A program made the translations under genes and the position numbers. Positions 59,182 to 64,000 of a stretch of 64,000 nucleotides of DNA are shown here, in pieces (position 1 is the first letter of the stretch; the number at the start of each line of letters is the position of its first letter). Location: contig NZ_JANAVF010000015.1 in the NCBI RefSeq assembly GCF_024213195.1, forward strand, positions 1 to 64,000, read 5' to 3'. The stretch comes from Streptomyces sp. TBY4 (GTDB lineage Bacteria > Actinomycetota > Actinomycetes > Streptomycetales > Streptomycetaceae). The notes beneath the pieces are model-generated. The model did no database searches, was not told the origin of the DNA, and saw only the letters and a list, made by a program, of their open reading frames with translations.

Positions 59182-60120
59182 GTGAGGAATGCAGCCCCCG
59201 CCCCGCGGGTCATCGCCGTCGTAGGACCCACCGCGGCCGGAAAGTCCGATCTGGGCGTAGCCCTGGCCCGTCATTTCGACGGCGAAGTCGTCAACGCCGA
59301 CTCGATGCAGCTGTACCGGGGGATGGACATCGGTACCGCCAAACTGACGACCGAGGAGCGCGGAGGGGTCCCGCACCACCTCCTCGACATCTGGGACGTC
59401 ACCGAGACGGCCAGCGTCGCCGAGTACCAGCGCCTCGCCCGCGCCGAGATCGACAAGCTGCTCGCCCAGGGCCGCACGCCGGTCCTCGTCGGCGGTTCGG
59501 GCCTCTACGTGCGCGGCGCGCTCGACGCCATGGAGTTCCCCGGCACCGACCCCGAGGTCCGGGCCCGGCTGGAGGCCGAGGTCACCCTGCGCGGCCCCGG
59601 AGCCCTGCACGCCCGCCTCGCCGTCGCCGACCCGGCCGCCGCGCAGGCCATCCTGCCGAGCAACGGCCGCCGCATCGTGCGCGCGCTGGAGGTCATCGAG
59701 ATCACCGGCCGGCCGTTCACCGCCAACCTGCCCGGCCACGAGTCCGTCTACGAGACGGTCCAGATCGGCGTGGACGTGGCCCGGCCCGAGCTCGACGAGC
59801 GCATCGCGCTGCGCGTGGACCGGATGTGGGAGGACGGGCTGGTGGACGAGGTCCGCACGCTGGAGGCCGCGGGCCTGCGCGGCGGAGTCACCGCCTCCAG
59901 GGCGCTCGGCTACCAGCAGGTGCTGTCCGCCCTCGCCGGGGAGTGCACGGAGGAGGAGGCGCGCACCGAAACGGTCCGCGCCACCAAGCGGTTCGCCCGC
60001 CGCCAGGACTCGTGGTTCCGCCGCGACCCGAGGGTGCACTGGCTCAGCGGGGCCGCCGAGGACCGGGGGGAACTCGCCGGACTCGCGCAGTCGTTGGTCG
60101 AACGAGCGGTCACAGCCTGA
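59182..60120 (+). CDS. miaA: MiaA: tRNA dimethylallyltransferase
   Basis: 312 residues. It transfers dimethylallyl to A37 of tRNAs reading UNN codons, the substrate step for MiaB. Walker-like P loop GPTAAGKS at 15-22, NADSMQLYRGMDIGTAK, and GGSGLYVRGALDAMEF are conserved. RATKRFARRQDSWFRRDPRVHWL is the typical C-terminus. GTG 59182 is chosen (family length); an upstream TTG at 59155 would add nine residues. GAGACT stands seven bases upstream, suggesting a leaderless start. Confidence 0.94.
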   Translation: MRNAAPAPRVIAVVGPTAAGKSDLGVALARHFDGEVVNADSMQLYRGMDIGTAKLTTEERGGVPHHLLDIWDVTETASVAEYQRLARAEIDKLLAQGRTPVLVGGSGLYVRGALDAMEFPGTDPEVRARLEAEVTLRGPGALHARLAVADPAAAQAILPSNGRRIVRALEVIEITGRPFTANLPGHESVYETVQIGVDVARPELDERIALRVDRMWEDGLVDEVRTLEAAGLRGGVTASRALGYQQVLSALAGECTEEEARTETVRATKRFARRQDSWFRRDPRVHWLSGAAEDRGELAGLAQSLVERAVTA

Positions 60121-60247
60121 TCACGTGATGGCATCGGGACGCCCCGCACGCCCGTCCGGGGCCTGACGGCGTGCCATCATCAAACTCACCACCGGTGCCG
60201 TCACCGGCGGTGAGCGACGGCGTACGAAGTCCAAGTGGGGAGGGCGC

Positions 60248-60835
60248 GTGGCGATGGAGGCCGGCCCTCGTGACACCGGTCGGGACGACACCCGACGGGA
60301 ATCGGACCCGATGCTGCGCGGCGCCCCCGCCGACGGCGACGGCCCGCCCGATGCGGCGCGGGCGGACACTGACGGGCTCGCCCTGCCCGCGGACGCCGAC
60401 GGCGGCCTGGGACTGGGACTGCCCGCGGATCCCGCGCGGCTGACCCCCGACGGCCCGGACGCGCCCGACACCGCCGAGGCGGAGGCCGCCGCCGCCCCCG
60501 CGTTCGAGGTGGAACTGCGCCCGCAGCGCAGGCTGAGGCTCTGGCAGATCGCCCCCATCGTCATGCTGGGCGCGGCCGGATCCCTGATGTTCGCCTTCCC
60601 GCTCGCCTTCGAGTTCGGCGACGGCGGAGCGGTCGTCGCGATGCTCGGATTCCTCATCAGCTGCTGCGCCGGCGGCTGGGGCCTGATGGCCGCGCGCCGC
60701 GTGGGCTACGCCCTGCCGGGGCTCCCCGCCCGCGGCTCCGGCCGGCGGCCCGACTGGCGGCTCGCCCTGCTGTACGCGCTGGTCGCGCTGGGGGTCGTAG
60801 CGCTCGCGGTGTACCGGGTGGCCCGGCTCCGGTAG
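60248..60835 (+). CDS. Membrane protein of unknown function, 195 aa
   Basis: A GGGGAGGG site precedes GTG 60248. Residues 1-85 are a disordered Asp/Ala/Pro-rich tail (GLALPADADGGLGLGLPADP). Three membrane helices follow: WQIAPIVMLGAAGSLMFAFPLAF, AVVAMLGFLISCCAGGWGLM and LALLYALVALGVVALAVYRV. A conserved place between miaA and dapF is known in Streptomyces, but I cannot assign a function. Confidence 0.75.
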   Translation: MAMEAGPRDTGRDDTRRESDPMLRGAPADGDGPPDAARADTDGLALPADADGGLGLGLPADPARLTPDGPDAPDTAEAEAAAAPAFEVELRPQRRLRLWQIAPIVMLGAAGSLMFAFPLAFEFGDGGAVVAMLGFLISCCAGGWGLMAARRVGYALPGLPARGSGRRPDWRLALLYALVALGVVALAVYRVARLR

Positions 60836-60902
60836 CGGCACGGCCCGGCCCGGTGGGCGGACGGCCCGGCTGCGCCGGACACGGGCTCGGTACCATGGGC
60901 GG

Positions 60903-61778
60903 GTGACGCAGACCAGCCTCTCCTTCCTCAAGGGCCACGGCACCGAGAACGACTTCGTGATCGTCCCGGACCCGGACAACGCCATCGACCTGCCGGCCTC
61001 CGCCGTGGCGCGGCTGTGCGACCGGCGGGCCGGGATCGGCGCGGACGGCGTGCTGCACGTCGTGCGCTCGGCCGCGCACCCCGAGGCGGCGCACCTGGCC
61101 GACGAGGCCGAATGGTTCATGGACTACCGCAACAGCGACGGCTCCATCGCCGAGATGTGCGGCAACGGCGTCCGCGTCTTCGCCCGCTACCTCCAGCACG
61201 CCGGACACGTGGAGCCGGGCGACCTGGCCGTCGCCACCCGCGGCGGGGTCAAGCGCGTGCACCTCGACAAGACCGGTGACGTGACCGTCTCCATGGGCCG
61301 CGCCGAGCTGCCCGAGGGCGAGGTCACGGTCTCCGTCGGCGAGCGCTCCTGGCCCGCGCGCAACGTCAACATGGGCAACCCGCACGCGGTGGCCTTCGTC
61401 GACAGCCTGGACGACGCCGGGAAGCTGCTGGACCCGCCCCCGTACAGCCCGGCCTCCGCCTACCCGACGGGCGTCAACGTCGAGTTCGTCGTCGACCGCG
61501 GCCCCCGGCACGTCGCCATGCGCGTGCACGAGCGCGGCTCCGGCGAGACCCGCTCCTGCGGCACCGGCGCCTGCGCGGTCGCCGTGGCGGCCATCCGCCG
61601 CGACGGCGCCGACCCGGCGCTCACCGGCGCGCCCGCCACGTACACCGTCGATCTGCCCGGCGGCACCCTGGTCATCACCGAGCACCCCGACGGGCGGATC
61701 GAGATGACCGGACCGGCCGTGATCGTGGCCGAGGGCGAGTTCGACCCCGCCTGGCTCACCGAAACGGCATTCGTCTGA
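60903..61778 (+). CDS. dapF: DapF: diaminopimelate epimerase
   Basis: 291 residues. It converts LL-DAP to meso-DAP by a two-base mechanism, for lysine and, in some actinobacteria, cell wall; Streptomyces walls use LL-DAP, so here the role is mainly lysine. Active-site cysteines are C86 (AEMCGNGVRVFARY) and C219 (RSCGTGACAVAVA). KGHGTENDFVIVPD is the usual N-terminus. TACCAT (60891-60896), six bases and GTG 60903 form a leaderless promoter pattern. Confidence 0.96.
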   Translation: MTQTSLSFLKGHGTENDFVIVPDPDNAIDLPASAVARLCDRRAGIGADGVLHVVRSAAHPEAAHLADEAEWFMDYRNSDGSIAEMCGNGVRVFARYLQHAGHVEPGDLAVATRGGVKRVHLDKTGDVTVSMGRAELPEGEVTVSVGERSWPARNVNMGNPHAVAFVDSLDDAGKLLDPPPYSPASAYPTGVNVEFVVDRGPRHVAMRVHERGSGETRSCGTGACAVAVAAIRRDGADPALTGAPATYTVDLPGGTLVITEHPDGRIEMTGPAVIVAEGEFDPAWLTETAFV

Positions 61779-61918
61779 AGCTTCCCTCTAATGGGTGATC
61801 CATTTCACGCTGAGCGAGAGGTGGACTGCGCCACGTGGTGGGGTCGGTAGCATCAGGCACCGGCCCTGAGGGCTCACCCCATGCCCACCACCGCCGGCCG
61901 AAGCCGTCGGAGGTGCCC

Positions 61919-64000
61919 ATGAGTGCAGAGGCCACGAACCCCGAAGCACGTCCCGAAGCGCTCCCTGAACTTCGCAGACGTGGCCGGACCAGGCTTGACC
62001 TGCGACGACTCGGACGCGCCGCGCTGCTCGGACCCACGCCCAGGGACCGGCTGCCGGACGCCATCGGCCACGTCGCCGAAGCGCACCGCGCCCACCACCC
62101 CGACGCGGACCTGTCGATCCTGCGCCGTGCGTACCTGCTCGCGGAGACCTCGCACCGCGGCCAGATGCGCAAGAGCGGTGAGCCGTACATCACACATCCG
62201 CTCGCCGTCACACTCATCCTGGCCGAACTGGGCGCCGAAACCACCACCCTGACGGCCTCGCTCCTCCACGACACCGTCGAGGACACCGACGTGACCCTCG
62301 ATCAGGTCCGCACGGAGTTCGGCGACGAGGTCTGCTTCATCGTCGACGGGGTCACCAAGGTCGAGAAGATCGACTACGGCGCCGCCGCCGAGCCCGAAAC
62401 CTTCCGCAAGATGCTCGTCGCCACCGGCAACGACGTCCGCGTGATGTCCATCAAACTCGCCGACCGGCTGCACAACATGCGCACCCTCGGGGTCATGCGG
62501 CCCGAGAAACAGGCACGCATCGCCAAGGTCACCCGCGACGTGCTCATCCCGCTCGCCGAACGGCTGGGCGTGCAGGCCCTGAAGACGGAGCTGGAGGACC
62601 TCGTCTTCGCGATCCTGCACCCCGAGGAGTACGAGCACACCCGCGCTCTCATCGCGGCCCACGCGGGCGAACGCGACCCGCTCCCCGCCATCGCCGACTC
62701 GGTACGGGCCGTCCTGCGCGACGCGGGCATCGCCGCCGAGGTCGTGGTGCGGCCCCGGCACTTCGTCTCCGTGCACCGGATCTCCCTCAAGCGCGGGGAG
62801 CTGCGCGGCTCCGACTTCGGCCGCCTGCTGGTCCTCGTGGGGGAGAACGCGGACTGCTACGCCGTGCTGGGGGAGCTGCACACCTGCTTCACCCCGGTCA
62901 TCTCCGAGTTCAAGGACTTCATCGCCACCCCGAAGTTCAACCTCTACCAGTCCCTGCACACCGCCTTCGCCACCCCCGAGGGGTCCGTGGCCGAGGTGAT
63001 CGTACGGACCCGGCAGATGCACCGGGTCGCGGAGGCGGGCGTGGTGGCGCTGGGGAATCCGTACACAGCCCTGCCGTCCGCCGAGCAGACCGCCGCGGCC
63101 GACTGCGAAGAGGAGCGGGTGGACCCGACCCGGCCCGGCTGGCTGTCGCGGCTGCTCGACTGGCAGCAGTCGGCGCCCGACCCCGACACCTTCTGGGACG
63201 TCCTGCGCTCGGAGCTGGCCCAGGACCGGGAGATCACCGTGTTCCGGGCCGACGGCGGCACTCTGGGCCTGCCGGCCGGCGCCAGCTGTATCGACGCCGC
63301 CTACGCGCAGTACGGCGAGGCGGCCCACGGCTGTATCGGCGCCCGGGTCAACGGGCGCCTGACCTCCCTGTCCTCCCGGCTCTCCGACGGGGACACCGTC
63401 CAGCTCCTGCTCGCGCACGACGCCTCCTCGGGGCCCACCGCCGACTGGCTGGACCACGCGAAGACCCCGGCCGCCCGGATCGCCGTCAGCAGCTGGCTGG
63501 AGGCCCACCCCGACGGGGCCCGGCCCGCCGACGCCGCCCCCAGGCCGCCGCTCTCGGTGATCGGCCTGCGCAGCGGCGGGGGCAACGCCGTCGCCGACCT
63601 GCCGGACGCCACCGTGCGGCTCGCCGGGTGCTGCACCCCGGTGCCGCCGGACGCCGTCGAGGGGTTCGTCGTACGCGGCGGGGCCGTCACCGTGCACCGG
63701 GTCCACTGCGCCACCGTGGCCCAGATGCGGGCGGTGGGGCGTACCCCCGTCGCCGTGCACTGGCGGGCGACCGCGGACTGCCGGGTCACCCTGCTCGCCG
63801 AATCGTTCGGCCGCCCGCATCTGCTGGCCGATCTGACCGAGGCCATCGCCCGCGAGGGGGTCGAAGTGGTCTCCGCGACCGTGGAGCCCCCGGTCGAACA
63901 GCGGGTCCGGCACAGCTACACGCTGCAACTGCCCGACGCGACGGGCCTCCCGGCGCTGATGCGGGCCATGCGGGACGTGCCCGGGGTCTACGACGTCAGC
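61919..64000 (+). CDS. rshA: RshA: RelA/SpoT homologue, 3' end beyond the window
   Basis: 694 codons are present from ATG 61919 (GGAGG five bases upstream); the frame is open to the window edge. The HD hydrolase domain is intact (RKSGEPYITHPLAV, LLHDTVEDTDVTLDQV, KLADRLHNMRTLGVM). The synthetase domain (from about 260) is divergent: the ATP-binding segment reads RPRHFVSVHRISLK rather than RPKHYYSIYQKM, and SDFGRLLVLV replaces YDLVGIRVLV, while KDFIATPKFNLYQSLHT and EVIVRTRQMHR remain. A TGS region (FRADGGTLGLPAGASCIDAAY) and an ACT domain start follow. S. coelicolor has a second RSH, RshA, at this place downstream of miaA-dapF. Not listed as a complete gene because it runs off the window. Confidence 0.9.
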   Translation, partial: MSAEATNPEARPEALPELRRRGRTRLDLRRLGRAALLGPTPRDRLPDAIGHVAEAHRAHHPDADLSILRRAYLLAETSHRGQMRKSGEPYITHPLAVTLILAELGAETTTLTASLLHDTVEDTDVTLDQVRTEFGDEVCFIVDGVTKVEKIDYGAAAEPETFRKMLVATGNDVRVMSIKLADRLHNMRTLGVMRPEKQARIAKVTRDVLIPLAERLGVQALKTELEDLVFAILHPEEYEHTRALIAAHAGERDPLPAIADSVRAVLRDAGIAAEVVVRPRHFVSVHRISLKRGELRGSDFGRLLVLVGENADCYAVLGELHTCFTPVISEFKDFIATPKFNLYQSLHTAFATPEGSVAEVIVRTRQMHRVAEAGVVALGNPYTALPSAEQTAAADCEEERVDPTRPGWLSRLLDWQQSAPDPDTFWDVLRSELAQDREITVFRADGGTLGLPAGASCIDAAYAQYGEAAHGCIGARVNGRLTSLSSRLSDGDTVQLLLAHDASSGPTADWLDHAKTPAARIAVSSWLEAHPDGARPADAAPRPPLSVIGLRSGGGNAVADLPDATVRLAGCCTPVPPDAVEGFVVRGGAVTVHRVHCATVAQMRAVGRTPVAVHWRATADCRVTLLAESFGRPHLLADLTEAIAREGVEVVSATVEPPVEQRVRHSYTLQLPDATGLPALMRAMRDVPGVYDVS

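Noticed and set aside
61923..62252. A 109-residue ORF at the start of rshA
   Set aside because: It is a +1-type shadow. The real frame starts at 61919 with a good ribosome site and runs to the window end with RSH motifs.

Overview
The window is a stretch of Streptomyces chromosome. The evidence is very high GC with strong GC3 codon bias, GTG starts, GNNNNT-type leaderless promoters, and a gene order that I recognise as matching the osaCAB - ftsK - recA/recX - gluABCD - miaB/miaA - dapF - rshA region of the S. coelicolor chromosome. Species cannot be named. No prophage, insertion sequence, integrase, CRISPR array or secondary-metabolite cluster was seen.

Layout. (1) 1-200: 3' end of a 5S rRNA gene, a tRNA-Thr and a terminator. 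(2) 256-10491: two small genes, then the osmoadaptation system: OsaC (RsbW/PAS/GAF/PP2C regulator, minus strand) divergent from the giant poly-HAMP hybrid kinase OsaA and its response regulator OsaB. (3) 10684-17967: ftsK, a RodZ-like HTH membrane protein, rimO, pgsA, cinA and a ClgR-type regulator, the last group tightly overlapped. A strong 21-bp hairpin closes it. (4) 18177-28955: an accessory-looking tract with a short-chain dehydrogenase, endonuclease VIII (Nei), repeat-rich spacer DNA, the large helicase Lhr, an AraC regulator, a decayed nucleotidyltransferase pseudogene, AzlCD amino-acid exporter and a toroid-fold protein. (5) 29037-38405: DUF3046 protein, AI-2E family transporter, Clp-N/HTH regulator, 2H phosphoesterase, TauE-like permease, recA-recX, and an FtsX-type permease. 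(6) 38510-42314: an unknown gene, rhodanese and cysteine dioxygenase with a Cys-rich leader peptide, and an FAD monooxygenase. (7) 42527-48446: gluABCD glutamate uptake and the divergent GluR-GluK two-component system. (8) 48561-56020: GH38 alpha-mannosidase, LacI regulator, ROK kinase, then a TAXI solute-binding protein. (9) 56141-64000: miaB, a LigB-like protein, two small acidic/basic proteins, miaA, a membrane protein, dapF and a 3'-truncated rshA.

How the parts work together. DNA damage repair is the main thread: Nei, Lhr, RecA, RecX and FtsK lie within 25 kb. I find three promoters of the RecA-NDp (PafBC-dependent) type: in front of recA, in front of lhr, and in front of an unknown 340-residue protein at 38510. 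recA also carries a second promoter with a LexA-type box. A second thread is stress and nutrient signalling (OsaABC, GluRK, RshA, ClgR, the Clp-N/HTH protein). A third is sulfur: the cysteine dioxygenase-rhodanese pair sits behind a short ORF whose last seven residues contain three cysteines, the arrangement expected of cysteine-dependent attenuation.

The best candidates for undescribed biology are the unknown gene under a damage-type promoter (38510), the Clp-N/HTH gene with twin CAACC-N3-GGTTG palindromes sitting on its own promoter, and the Cys-rich leader upstream of cysteine dioxygenase.
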